Part shown: in pieces, positions 1-8,002 of the stretch
How positions within the stretch are numbered: position 1 is the first letter of the stretch
Layout of the letters: each line of letters starts with the position of its first letter
NCBI GenBank assembly: GCA_902566925.1
Contig: CACFKO010000013.1
Location: 1 to 20,710, forward strand
Length of the DNA stretch: 20,710 bases
Reading direction: 5' to 3'
From: an uncultured Pelagibacteraceae bacterium
GTDB taxonomy: Bacteria; Pseudomonadota; Alphaproteobacteria; Pelagibacterales; Pelagibacteraceae
The notes under the pieces: generated by a model
Told to the model about the DNA's origin: nothing
What the model saw: only the letters and a program-made list of their open reading frames with translations
The model's database searches: none
Program-made: the position numbers and the translations under genes

Positions 1-1
1 T

Positions 2-964
2 GCTGCATATGATAAACATGGAACACCTATTACTGATGAAGTTTTTTATAAAGCTTTAGAAAGTGAAGCTGTAATTTTAGGAGCTGTGGGAGGTCCAAAG
101 TGGGATAATTTGGATTTTTCCAAAAAACCAGAAAGAGCATTATTAAAATTAAGGAAAGAACTTAAACTTTTTGCAAATTTAAGACCAGCAATTTGTTTCA
201 AGCAGTTAGTTGAATCCTCAAGTTTAAAACCTGAAATAGTTTCAGGACTTGATATAATGATAGTCAGAGAACTTACCGGGGGAATATATTTTGGTGAGCC
301 TAGAGGAATCAAGCCAATAGATAATGGTGAAAGAAAAGGTATTAATACTCACACTTATACAACTAGCGAAATTGAAAGAGTTTCTAGAGTAGCCTTCGAT
401 CTTGCAAAAAAAAGAAATAATAAAGTTACATCATGCGAAAAATCAAATGTTATGGAAGCTGGTCAGCTTTGGAGAGAGGAAGTTCAAGCTATTCATGATA
501 AAGAATTTAAAGAAGTAGAATTAGAACATATGTTAGCAGACAACTGCGCTATGCAACTTTTAAGAAATCCAAAACAATTTGATGTTATTGTAACAGATAA
601 TTTATTTGGAGATATATTGTCAGATGAAGCTGCGATGTTAACAGGTTCACTAGGGTTACTACCTTCAGCATCTTTAGGAGCCAAAGATAAAAATGGAAAT
701 ATGAGATCAATGTACGAGCCAGTACACGGTTCAGCACCTGATATTGCTGGAAAAGGTATCGCTAATCCAATTGCAACAATACTAAGTTTTTCAATGGCGT
801 TAAAATATTCCTTAAATTTGGATAAAGAGTCAAAGGAGCTAGACGCTGCAGTACAAAAAATCCTTGATGATGGGCTTAGAACCAAGGATATATGTTCAAA
901 AGGTACTAAGGAAGTATCAACAAAAGATGTTGGAGATGCGATTATTGCTTGTTTGCAAAATTAG
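2..964 (+). CDS. leuB: 3-isopropylmalate dehydrogenase, 5'-truncated by the window edge
   Basis: LeuB oxidatively decarboxylates 3-isopropylmalate to 2-oxoisocaproate with NAD+ in cytoplasmic leucine synthesis. The frame is open from base 2, so the true start lies to the left. About 320 residues are visible against a family length near 360-370, so roughly 40-50 N-terminal residues are missing. Visible family motifs are [10 protein letters not shown] near the left edge, [14 protein letters not shown], the substrate/metal segment [15 protein letters not shown], and the NAD-binding segment [23 protein letters not shown] at 86 could be read as a start, but it falls inside the conserved GAVGGPKW segment, so it is internal. 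The stop is at 962-964, and a 26-base A/T-rich gap separates it from the acyl-CoA dehydrogenase gene. In many Alphaproteobacteria leuB is followed directly by asd; here a DMSP cassette lies between them. Identity is secure. Confidence 0.96.
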   Translation, partial: AAYDKHGTPITDEVFYKALESEAVILGAVGGPKWDNLDFSKKPERALLKLRKELKLFANLRPAICFKQLVESSSLKPEIVSGLDIMIVRELTGGIYFGEPRGIKPIDNGERKGINTHTYTTSEIERVSRVAFDLAKKRNNKVTSCEKSNVMEAGQLWREEVQAIHDKEFKEVELEHMLADNCAMQLLRNPKQFDVIVTDNLFGDILSDEAAMLTGSLGLLPSASLGAKDKNGNMRSMYEPVHGSAPDIAGKGIANPIATILSFSMALKYSLNLDKESKELDAAVQKILDDGLRTKDICSKGTKEVSTKDVGDAIIACLQN

Positions 965-990
965 TTAATTTCAATTATTTTATAAAAATT

Positions 991-2757
991 ATGACAATTT
1001 ATACAGCTCCCGTTGAAGATATGATGTTTCTTTATGAGAACTTAAGAAATAATAAAAATTATAATGAGATAGAAAAGTATAAGGATGTCACACCGGATTT
1101 GGTAAAAAATATTTTAGAAGAGGCAGCTAAAATAAATCAAAACATCATACTACCACTAGCAAAGTCTGGAGATGAAAACCCAACTGTATTAGAAAATGGC
1201 ATTGTTAGAACTCCCCCAGGATATAAAGAAGCATATAAGAAGTATATAGAGGATGGATGGACTTCTTTATCATGTGATCCAAAATTTGGTGGTCAAGGAA
1301 TGCCAAAAACTGTAAGTGCCTTTTTTGATGAAATGTTATCTTCAGCATGTTTATCTTTCAAGCTTTACTCAGAGTTAAGTATCGGTGCGTACAATTGTAT
1401 TAACCATCATGCTTCTGATGAAATTAAAAATAAGTATTTACCAAAAATGGTTGAGGGTAAATGGAGTGGCACAATGTGTCTTACAGAACCTGTATGTGGA
1501 ACAGACCTAGGTTTGCTCAAAACAAAAGCTGTAGAACAAAAAGATGGAAGTTTTAAGTTAAGCGGGCAAAAAATATTTATTACTTCAGGAGATCATGATT
1601 TAACTGAAAATATTATCCACTTAGTTATTGCCAGAGCATCTGACTCTCCAAGCGGAACTAAGGGCATAAGCTTATTTTTGGTTCCAAAATTTATTGTTAA
1701 GGATGATGGATCAATTGGTCCACGAAACGGTGTATCAACTGGATCTATTGAGAGTAAAATGGGAATAAAAGGCTCAGCAACTTGTGTTTTAAACTTTGAT
1801 GATGCAGTTGGGTATATGATTGGACCAAAAAATAAAGGTTTAAATTCTATGTTTACGATGATGAATCTTGAAAGGATTGTTGTAGGAATTCAAGGTTTAG
1901 GCATTTCAGAAATTGCTTATCAAAATTCAGTAAACTATGCAAAAGAACGCAAACAAGGTAAAGCACACAATGGAAAAAATCAAAATGGAGGAGCAGATTT
2001 AATAATTGAACATGCAGATATCAGAAAATCATTGCTAAATATGAAATCTATAATTGAAGGTGAAAGAGCATTATGTTTTTGGTTATCACAACAAACAGAG
2101 GTAAGCCTTTATCATTCTGACGAAAAAATAAGAAGGGAAGCATCGGAGCTAGTATCATTAATGACACCCGTAGTTAAATCGATGTTTACAGACCTGGGTA
2201 TGGAAATAACAAGCGATGCTATGCAGATATTTGGAGGTTATGGATATACAAAAGACCAAGGAATAGAACAGCTTTACAGAGACAACAGAATTACCCCAAT
2301 ATATGAGGGTACTAACTCAGTTCAGGCTATAGATTTAGTTTTTAGAAAATTAGTAAATAAAGAAAGTGATATTATAAATAGATATATTGAGAGTTTAAAA
2401 AAAGACTTATCTAGCAAAAATCAAGAATTAAAAAATTTTAACGAAAAATTAGAAAACAGTTTGAAAACTTTAATAAAATTTACTGATTGGATTAAAGATA
2501 AAATGCAAAAATCCAAGAACGATGTTAGTGCTGCATGCAATGATTACCTAAAAGTGTTAGGTTATGTTGCTGTTGCTCATTCTTGGATAAAGGTTTTAGA
2601 GGTTAGTTATAAAAACTATGAAACGAACAAACAATTTTATGAGGACAAAATTAATACTGCTAAGTATTATTTTGAAAGAGTTTTACCGAGGATCGAAAGT
2701 CATTATATAACTGCCGTTAGTGGAAGTGATTATATAATGAGTCACAAATTTAATTAA
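991..2757 (+). CDS. dmdC: 3-methylmercaptopropionyl-CoA dehydrogenase (DmdC-type acyl-CoA dehydrogenase)
   Basis: This FAD-dependent acyl-CoA dehydrogenase (588 aa) probably oxidises methylmercaptopropionyl-CoA to methylthioacryloyl-CoA, the third step of DMSP demethylation. The long form, with a C-terminal extension beyond the roughly 380-aa core, fits DmdC and related enzymes. Visible motifs are the flavin/substrate loop MCLTEPVCGTDLG, the segment KIFITSGDHDLTENI, GIKGSATCVLNFDDA, and the C-terminal IYEGTNSVQAIDL, whose Glu (about residue 439) is the expected catalytic base. I chose ATG 991, which gives MTIYTAPVEDM, a typical N-terminus for this family. An in-frame TTG at 949 would overlap leuB and add an unconserved leader. 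No clear Shine-Dalgarno precedes 991. The stop overlaps the dmdB start by one base (TAATG). The family is certain; the DMSP-specific substrate is inferred from its position beside dmdB and dmdA, because paralogues act on other acyl-CoAs. Confidence 0.9.
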   Translation: MTIYTAPVEDMMFLYENLRNNKNYNEIEKYKDVTPDLVKNILEEAAKINQNIILPLAKSGDENPTVLENGIVRTPPGYKEAYKKYIEDGWTSLSCDPKFGGQGMPKTVSAFFDEMLSSACLSFKLYSELSIGAYNCINHHASDEIKNKYLPKMVEGKWSGTMCLTEPVCGTDLGLLKTKAVEQKDGSFKLSGQKIFITSGDHDLTENIIHLVIARASDSPSGTKGISLFLVPKFIVKDDGSIGPRNGVSTGSIESKMGIKGSATCVLNFDDAVGYMIGPKNKGLNSMFTMMNLERIVVGIQGLGISEIAYQNSVNYAKERKQGKAHNGKNQNGGADLIIEHADIRKSLLNMKSIIEGERALCFWLSQQTEVSLYHSDEKIRREASELVSLMTPVVKSMFTDLGMEITSDAMQIFGGYGYTKDQGIEQLYRDNRITPIYEGTNSVQAIDLVFRKLVNKESDIINRYIESLKKDLSSKNQELKNFNEKLENSLKTLIKFTDWIKDKMQKSKNDVSAACNDYLKVLGYVAVAHSWIKVLEVSYKNYETNKQFYEDKINTAKYYFERVLPRIESHYITAVSGSDYIMSHKFN

Positions 2758-4385
2758 TGAATAAATACGAGCAAAACTTAGATAAAAACAAAGCTAACTT
2801 TGTGCCATTAACACCACTTAGTTTCCTAGAAAGAGCAAAAGATATATACCCTAACTATGAGGCTCTTATCTATGAGGATAAAAAATTTACCTGGAAAGAA
2901 ATTTATAAAAGGTGCATTAAATTTGCAAGTGCTCTAGAAAAAATTGGAATTGGTGAGGGAGATACAGTTTCAGTAATGGCATTCAATACACCTGAAATTT
3001 TTGAGGCTCATTATTCTGTTCCAATGACGGGTGCAATATTAAATACAATTAATACAAGATTAGATGCTAAAACTGTGGCATATATAATTGATCACAGTGA
3101 GGCAAAAGTACTTATCGTCGATAGACAACTACACTCTGTAATTGAGAAAGCCCTCACACAAACTAAAATAAAGCCAATAATAATTGATGTTCAAGATGAT
3201 TATGCAGATCAATCACTTTTAAAAAAAATTGGAGAAAAAGAGTATGAAGAATTTTTAAAAACTGGTGATGAGAATTATGTTTGGAAGAGACCCAAAGATG
3301 AGTGGCAAGCTATATCATTAAGCTATACATCTGGCACAACAGGTGATCCCAAGGGCGTTGTATATCATCACAGAGGTTCTTATTTAATGTCAACCGGTAG
3401 TGCAGTTGCATGGAACATGCCAAATAGATTAAATTTTTTAACAATAGTCCCAATGTTTCATTGCAATGGTTGGGGGTATCCTTGGACTGTTCCAATGCTA
3501 AATGGGAAAACAATTTGCTTAAGAGCAATAGATATAAAAAAAATTTTTGAATTAATTGAAAAGCATAAGATTACTCACTTTGGAGGAGCGCCAATTGTTT
3601 TGAATATGATTACAGGCGCATCTGAAAGTGAAAGAAAAAAATTAAATCATAAAGTTTACGTTTTAACCGCAGGAGCACCACCACCGAGTATTATCTTTAA
3701 AAAAATGGAGGCTCTTGGGTTCGAGGTAATGCATGTTTATGGACTTACAGAGACATATGGACATATTTTACAGTGTGCATGGAACGATGAGTGGAATTCT
3801 TATGATGAAGATAAAAAAAATGAAATTAAAGCAAGACAAGGTGTAAGATACCCTAATACTGAAGACACAATGGTAATGGATCCTGAAACAATGAAACCAG
3901 TGCCCAAAGATGGAAAGACAATAGGTGAAATCATGATAAGAGGAAATATTGTTATGAAGGGATATTTTAAGGACAAAGAAGCTACTGATAAGGCTATGTC
4001 GCATGGATGGTTTCACTCTGGAGATCTAGCTGTAACAAATCCAGATGGTTATATTAAGATTAAAGATAGATCAAAAGATATTATAATTTCTGGCGGAGAG
4101 AATATTTCATCAATTGAAATAGAAAATACTTTAGCAAAACATCCGAGCGTTTCAATTGCTGCAGTTGTTGCGAAACCAGATGAAAAATGGGGAGAAGTAC
4201 CATGTGCTTTTATAGAAAAAGTAAAAGATAAAGAAGTGACCGAGAAAGAATTAATATCTTATTGTAAAGAAACATTAGCAGGCTTTAAAGTGCCAAAAAA
4301 AATTGAATTTTGTGAATTGCCTAAAACCTCAACAGGAAAAATCCAAAAATTTGAATTAAGGAAACTAGCCAAGGAGCTAAACTGA
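2757..4385 (+). CDS. dmdB: 3-methylmercaptopropionate-CoA ligase (DmdB-type acyl-CoA synthetase)
   Basis: This adenylate-forming enzyme (542 aa) is expected to couple methylmercaptopropionate to CoA using ATP, giving AMP and the thioester that DmdC oxidises. Visible ANL-superfamily motifs are the phosphate-binding loop SYTSGTTGDPKG (from about residue 189), YGLTETYG (from about 328), GWFHSGD with the ribose-binding Asp near 423, the hinge DRSKDIIISGGENISS, and C-terminal KTSTGKIQKFELR with the catalytic Lys near 528. Length is normal for medium-chain acyl-CoA synthetases and for DmdB. The start is coupled to dmdC by a TAATG overlap. Its last codons carry the AAGGAG that probably serves the next gene, and its TGA overlaps that gene's proposed CTG start. 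Domain assignment is certain. The methylmercaptopropionate substrate rests on the dmdC-dmdB-dmdA neighbourhood. Confidence 0.92.
   Translation: MNKYEQNLDKNKANFVPLTPLSFLERAKDIYPNYEALIYEDKKFTWKEIYKRCIKFASALEKIGIGEGDTVSVMAFNTPEIFEAHYSVPMTGAILNTINTRLDAKTVAYIIDHSEAKVLIVDRQLHSVIEKALTQTKIKPIIIDVQDDYADQSLLKKIGEKEYEEFLKTGDENYVWKRPKDEWQAISLSYTSGTTGDPKGVVYHHRGSYLMSTGSAVAWNMPNRLNFLTIVPMFHCNGWGYPWTVPMLNGKTICLRAIDIKKIFELIEKHKITHFGGAPIVLNMITGASESERKKLNHKVYVLTAGAPPPSIIFKKMEALGFEVMHVYGLTETYGHILQCAWNDEWNSYDEDKKNEIKARQGVRYPNTEDTMVMDPETMKPVPKDGKTIGEIMIRGNIVMKGYFKDKEATDKAMSHGWFHSGDLAVTNPDGYIKIKDRSKDIIISGGENISSIEIENTLAKHPSVSIAAVVAKPDEKWGEVPCAFIEKVKDKEVTEKELISYCKETLAGFKVPKKIEFCELPKTSTGKIQKFELRKLAKELN
4371..4376 (+). 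promoter_or_regulatory. Shine-Dalgarno sequence deciding the hydrolase start
   Basis: AAGGAG lies within the last codons of dmdB, with five bases (CTAAA) between it and CTG at 4382. It is the clearest ribosome binding site I saw in the window and points to translation starting at 4382 rather than at TTG 4463 or ATG 4466, which have no comparable sequence upstream. Confidence 0.6.
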
Positions 4386-5167
4386 ACCTAGACGTTAACG
4401 GCAAAAACGTATTTATTTCTACAGGTGGCTTTGATTTTGATAAAGCTAAGCCATCTATTATATTGATGCATGGAAGTGGGTTAACTCATATTGTTTGGTC
4501 TCTTCATGAACAGTTTTATGCATCCCAAGGATATAATGTTTTATCAATTGATTTACCAGGACATGGAAGCTCTGAAGGCCCATCACTTAAATCTATTGAG
4601 GATATGTCGTCTTGGGTAAAAAGCTTCATGGAAACACTCAAAATTCAAAAAATTATCATCGTTGGTCATTCGCAAGGTTGTTTAGTTGGAATAGATTTTG
4701 CATCTAAATATCCAGAATTTATTGATGGATTAGTATTAGTTGCTGGATCATATAAAATGCCTGTAAATCAAGATTTGATAGATCTTGCAGAGGCTGGAGA
4801 TGATAAGGCGATATTACTAATGATGAAGTGGGGCTATGAGGGATCCAAGGCATTTATTGGTGGAAACCCTGTAAAAAAGATAATTAACTCATCTAGAGAA
4901 ATTATAGAAATTTTATCAGTAGACTTAAACGCTTGTAATAACTACAAGTCTGGAAAAGAGTCTTTAGAAAAAATTAATTGTCCGACTTTATGTATATTTG
5001 GAGACCTCGATAAAATGGTTCCACTTAAAGTTGGTAATAAAATGTCTGAATTAATTAAAAATTCAGAAACTAAAGTGATCACTGACTGTGGTCACATGAT
5101 AATTTTTGAAAAAGCTTTTGAAATGAGAAAAATTGTAAAAGAATTTATTTTAAAACTAAAAAAATGA
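4382..5167 (+). CDS. Alpha/beta hydrolase in the DMSP cassette, apparent CTG start
   Basis: This is a cytoplasmic alpha/beta-hydrolase-fold protein (261 aa if started at 4382), substrate unknown. The oxyanion segment LMHGSG, the strand IDLPGHGSS, the nucleophile elbow GHSQG (Ser about 97), the acid GDLDKMVP (Asp about 210) and DCGHM (His about 238) make a complete catalytic triad. The first canonical starts (TTG 4463, ATG 4466) begin at the edge of the HGSG strand. The frame is open upstream and reads [16 protein letters not shown], which looks like the normal first strands of the fold. No ATG, GTG or TTG exists there, but CTG 4382 sits five bases after AAGGAG and overlaps the dmdB stop as CTGA, mimicking the ATGA overlaps elsewhere in the window. 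It overlaps dmdA by ATGA at its end. Its place in the cassette suggests a role in DMSP breakdown, perhaps thioester or ester hydrolysis. That is inference only. Confidence 0.85.
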   Translation: MNLDVNGKNVFISTGGFDFDKAKPSIILMHGSGLTHIVWSLHEQFYASQGYNVLSIDLPGHGSSEGPSLKSIEDMSSWVKSFMETLKIQKIIIVGHSQGCLVGIDFASKYPEFIDGLVLVAGSYKMPVNQDLIDLAEAGDDKAILLMMKWGYEGSKAFIGGNPVKKIINSSREIIEILSVDLNACNNYKSGKESLEKINCPTLCIFGDLDKMVPLKVGNKMSELIKNSETKVITDCGHMIIFEKAFEMRKIVKEFILKLKK

Positions 5168-6273
5168 AAAAATTTAATATTGCTAAATCAAGAAGATTAA
5201 GAAGCACTCCTTATTCATCAAGAATTGAGTCTCAAGGCGTCACGGCTTACACAATTTATAACCATATGCTTTTACCAGCAGCGTTTGGATCACTTGAAGA
5301 CTCATACCATCATTTAAAAGAGCATGTACAAATTTGGGATGTTGCTGCTGAAAGACAAGTAGAAATAAGTGGACCAGACGCCTACAAATTAGTTCAGCTT
5401 ATGACTTGTAGAGACTTATCTAAGTCTAAAATTGGCAGATGTTATTACTGTCCGATTATAGACGATAATGGTGGAATGATTAACGATCCGGTGATTTTAA
5501 AATTAAAAGAGGATAAATGGTGGATATCAATTGCTGACTCGGATGTGATTTTATTTGCTAAAGGTTTAGCAATTGGTAACAAACTTAATGTAAAAATAAC
5601 TGAACCAAATGTAAATATTTTAGCTGTCCAAGGACCAAAATCATTTAAATTGATGGAGAAAATTTTTGGAAAGAAGATCGCTGAAATGAAATTCTTCGGC
5701 TTTGACTATTTTGAATTTGCAGGAGATAAACATTTAATAGCAAGATCAGGTTGGTCTAAACAAGGTGGATATGAAATTTATGTTGAACATACCAATTCAG
5801 GTTTACAGTTATATGATAAACTTTTTGATGAGGGTAAAGAATATAATGTAAAACCAGGCTGTCCAAATTTAATTGAGAGAATAGAGAGTGGACTGCTTTC
5901 TTACGGTAACGATATAGATAATGAAGACAACCCTTACGAATGTGGCTTAGATAAATATGTAAATGTTCATAGTGAAATTAATTTTTTAGGAAAAGATAAA
6001 TTAATTCAATATAATAAAAATGGTTTAAAAAAAAAACTGATGGGTGTGAAAATTGAGTCTGATAGCATCAGTATTACTGAGACAATAAAAATTTTTGATA
6101 ATAATGAAAATCATATAGGCGAATTAAGGTCAGGAGTTTATTCACCTCACTTTAATAAAGTTATTGGAATTGCAATGCTAAAAAAACCTAATTGGGATAC
6201 AGGAACTAAAATTAAAATAAGTATTAACGGAAAATCTGTGAACGGAACAGTTTGTGATTTACCCTTCATCTAA
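5164..6273 (+). CDS. dmdA: Dimethylsulfoniopropionate demethylase
   Basis: DmdA (369 aa) transfers a methyl group from DMSP to tetrahydrofolate, giving 5-methyl-THF and methylmercaptopropionate. It belongs to the GcvT/aminomethyltransferase family. The sequence closely resembles the characterised Pelagibacter ubique enzyme as I remember it: [109 protein letters not shown] and the C-terminus [10 protein letters not shown]. Length matches that enzyme. These features separate it from glycine-cleavage GcvT. The start overlaps the hydrolase stop as ATGA, which implies coupled translation. An A10 run at 6027-6036 is kept in frame. A 20-base gap leads to asd. The product methyl-THF and the fate of the thioether link this gene to one-carbon and sulfur supply in SAR11, which is known to depend on reduced sulfur. 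Confidence 0.97.
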   Translation: MKKFNIAKSRRLRSTPYSSRIESQGVTAYTIYNHMLLPAAFGSLEDSYHHLKEHVQIWDVAAERQVEISGPDAYKLVQLMTCRDLSKSKIGRCYYCPIIDDNGGMINDPVILKLKEDKWWISIADSDVILFAKGLAIGNKLNVKITEPNVNILAVQGPKSFKLMEKIFGKKIAEMKFFGFDYFEFAGDKHLIARSGWSKQGGYEIYVEHTNSGLQLYDKLFDEGKEYNVKPGCPNLIERIESGLLSYGNDIDNEDNPYECGLDKYVNVHSEINFLGKDKLIQYNKNGLKKKLMGVKIESDSISITETIKIFDNNENHIGELRSGVYSPHFNKVIGIAMLKKPNWDTGTKIKISINGKSVNGTVCDLPFI

Positions 6274-6293
6274 TATAAAGTATTAAATAAGTC

Positions 6294-7293
6294 ATGAAAA
6301 TTGCAATTGTTGGTGCCACTGGAAATGTTGGACGTAAAATAATCGAAGTTTTAGAACAGAAAAAACTTTTAGTAGAGGATTTATGTTTATTAGCTTCGAA
6401 AAAAAGCGTGGGTACAGAGTTATTGTTTAATGGGAAAAAAATAAAAGTTCAAAGTTTAGAAGATTTTGACTTTTCCAAAGTTGATATTACTTTTTTTTCA
6501 GCGGGTAAAAAAATTTCAGAAGCCTACGCTGCTAAAGCCGCCAAATGTTCTGTCGTTGTAGATAATTCAAGTTATTTTAGAATGGATCCAGATGTGCCAT
6601 TAATTGTGCCACAGGTAAACAAACATCATTTATCTAATTTAAAAAAAAATATTATAGCTAATCCTAATTGTTCAACAGCTCAAATGGTAATTGTACTTAA
6701 ACCTTTACATGATCTATTTGATATCAAAAGAGTGGTAGTTTCTACTTATCAATCAGTATCTGGAGCAGGAAAAGCATCGATGGATGAGTTAATTGAACAA
6801 ACAAGAGATATCTTAGCAGAAAAAAAAAGTTTCATCAAAAAATTTTACAAAACAAATCGCTTTCAATGCCATACCACATATAGATGATTTTCTAGATGAT
6901 GGTTACACAAAAGAAGAGATTAAAATGATAAATGAAACTAAAAAAATATTAGATTACAAAATAGAATTAACAGCAACATGTGTAAGAATTCCAGTGATGG
7001 TCTCACACTCGGAGTCTTTAAATATTGAATTTAATAAAACTGTCTCACTCTCAGAGATAAGAAAAGTTTTAGCAAAAGCCCCAGGGTGTAAAATAATTGA
7101 TGATCCTTTAAATAATATATATGCGACACCTATTGATAGCGCAGGTAAAAATGAAACATTTATTTCGAGAATAAGACAAGATAACTCAAATAAAAATTCT
7201 ATAAACCTTTGGATTGTTTCGGACAATCTATTGAGAGGTGCTGCACTAAATGCTGTTGAAATTGCAGAAACCTACTATAATAAATTACAATGA
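6294..7293 (+). pseudogene. asd: Aspartate-semialdehyde dehydrogenase, split by a +1 frameshift in an A9 run
   Basis: Asd reduces aspartyl phosphate to aspartate semialdehyde for lysine, threonine, methionine and diaminopimelate. The first frame (6294-6887) encodes the NADP loop GATGNVG (residues 7-13) and the active-site NPNCSTA (Cys about 126), then drifts into a nonsense tail and a stop. The +1 frame reads NFTKQIAFNAIPHIDDF from 6841 and continues through RIPVMVSHSESLNIEF, with the conserved His, to a normal C-terminus at 7293. Removing one A from the A9 tract at 6820-6828 joins the halves into an intact protein of about 332 aa, normal for Asd. All family motifs survive on both sides, so decay would have to be very recent. 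An assembly or homopolymer error, or rescue by transcriptional slippage, is at least as likely as a real null. An in-frame ATG at 6925 would make only a fragment. The stop overlaps sdhC as ATGA. Confidence 0.9.
6820..6828 (+). repeat. A9 homopolymer, site of the asd frameshift
   Basis: Nine consecutive A residues follow a G in asd. Eight would keep the reading frame (gaa aaa aaa gtt); nine shift it. This is the only position near the break where a one-base change reconnects the two frames with sensible sequence (AEKKVSSKNFTKQ). Long A tracts are a known substrate for RNA polymerase slippage and for sequencing error. Confidence 0.8.
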
Positions 7294-7673
7294 AAAATAA
7301 TAACCCTCTATCTCCACACATACAAATTTATAATTGGCATGTTTCATCTTTGGTATCGATTTCGCATAGAATATCTGGTGTAATTAACTATCTATTTTTT
7401 ATTTTTCTATGTATTTGGATATCTTTTGTTTTTTTATTTGGACAACATTACAATTTATTTGCAGATTTTTTTAATTCAATTTTTGGAAAGTTTTTTGTAA
7501 TTAGTATTATTTGGTCATTTTCTTTTCAAATTTTAAGTGAAATAAGACATTTATTTTGGGATTTAGGTTATGGATTTGATTTAAAAATTTCGAATATCAC
7601 AGGTCTTTGCGTAATTTTTGGATCGTTTATAAGTACAGTTTTAATTTACTTTATTGGCAGAGGAATAATTTAA
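7290..7673 (+). CDS. sdhC: Succinate dehydrogenase cytochrome b556 subunit
   Basis: SdhC (127 aa) is the larger membrane anchor of complex II; with SdhD it binds heme b and the quinone. The N-terminus carries the family signature SPHIQIYNWHVSSLVSISHR (residues 8-27), followed by three hydrophobic helices at roughly 31-50, 65-85 and 103-125. IRHLFWDLG holds His87, the expected heme ligand. In the usual H-x3-G-I-R-H-L signature the first His and the Gly read Gln80 and Glu84 here. The start overlaps the asd stop as ATGA, and the stop overlaps sdhD as TAATG. TATAAT lies 8 bases upstream, inside asd, but has no well-spaced -35 partner. Order and overlap with sdhDAB make the assignment firm. Confidence 0.93.
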   Translation: MKNNNPLSPHIQIYNWHVSSLVSISHRISGVINYLFFIFLCIWISFVFLFGQHYNLFADFFNSIFGKFFVISIIWSFSFQILSEIRHLFWDLGYGFDLKISNITGLCVIFGSFISTVLIYFIGRGII

Positions 7674-8002
7674 TGATCAATGCCACGAAAAAATGGATAT
7701 TTTTAAAAGTAAGCACAATTATTTTAATACCTTTAATGATATGGTTTGTTATCAACTTTGTGTCTGTATATGATCAGAACTATAATCAGGTAATCAGTTT
7801 TTTAAGCGACCAAATAGTAAAATTCATACTCTCATTATTACTAATAATGGCTTTTTTTCATACAGCTCTTACAATAAGTGAGATTTTTGAGGATTATATC
7901 CATAATGAAAAAATAAAAAGTGTCGCAAACAAATTATTATATTTCTTTGCTATAATATTTCCTTTAATTACAATAACGGTATTACTTAAATTTGGATTAT
8001 GA
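7673..8002 (+). CDS. sdhD: Succinate dehydrogenase hydrophobic membrane anchor subunit
   Basis: SdhD (109 aa) is the second membrane anchor of complex II. Three hydrophobic segments lie at about 9-30, 50-67 and 85-107. The stretch [19 protein letters not shown] corresponds to the conserved His (63) followed by the D-Y pair (74-75) that contributes to the heme and quinone site in this family. I chose ATG 7673 because it overlaps the sdhC stop as TAATG and gives a normal length. The frame extends upstream to a TTG at 7607, but that would lie inside sdhC and add 22 unneeded residues. It overlaps sdhA by ATGA. SdhD diverges fast, so the call depends partly on its position between sdhC and sdhA. 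Confidence 0.9.
   Translation: MINATKKWIFLKVSTIILIPLMIWFVINFVSVYDQNYNQVISFLSDQIVKFILSLLLIMAFFHTALTISEIFEDYIHNEKIKSVANKLLYFFAIIFPLITITVLLKFGL

Noticed and set aside
949..990. Upstream TTG start for the acyl-CoA dehydrogenase
   Set aside because: It overlaps leuB and adds a leader unlike the family; ATG 991 gives the normal N-terminus.
4463..4468. TTG 4463 or ATG 4466 as the hydrolase start
   Set aside because: Either would remove the first strands of the fold, which are clearly encoded upstream, and neither has a Shine-Dalgarno sequence.
5164..6273. Glycine-cleavage T protein (GcvT) or sarcosine dehydrogenase-like protein instead of DmdA
   Set aside because: Segment-by-segment resemblance to the Pelagibacter DmdA, the same length, and the adjacent dmdB and dmdC favour DmdA; there is no gcvH or gcvP nearby.
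7607..7672. Upstream TTG start for sdhD inside sdhC
   Set aside because: ATG 7673 overlaps the sdhC stop as TAATG and gives a standard length, as at neighbouring junctions.
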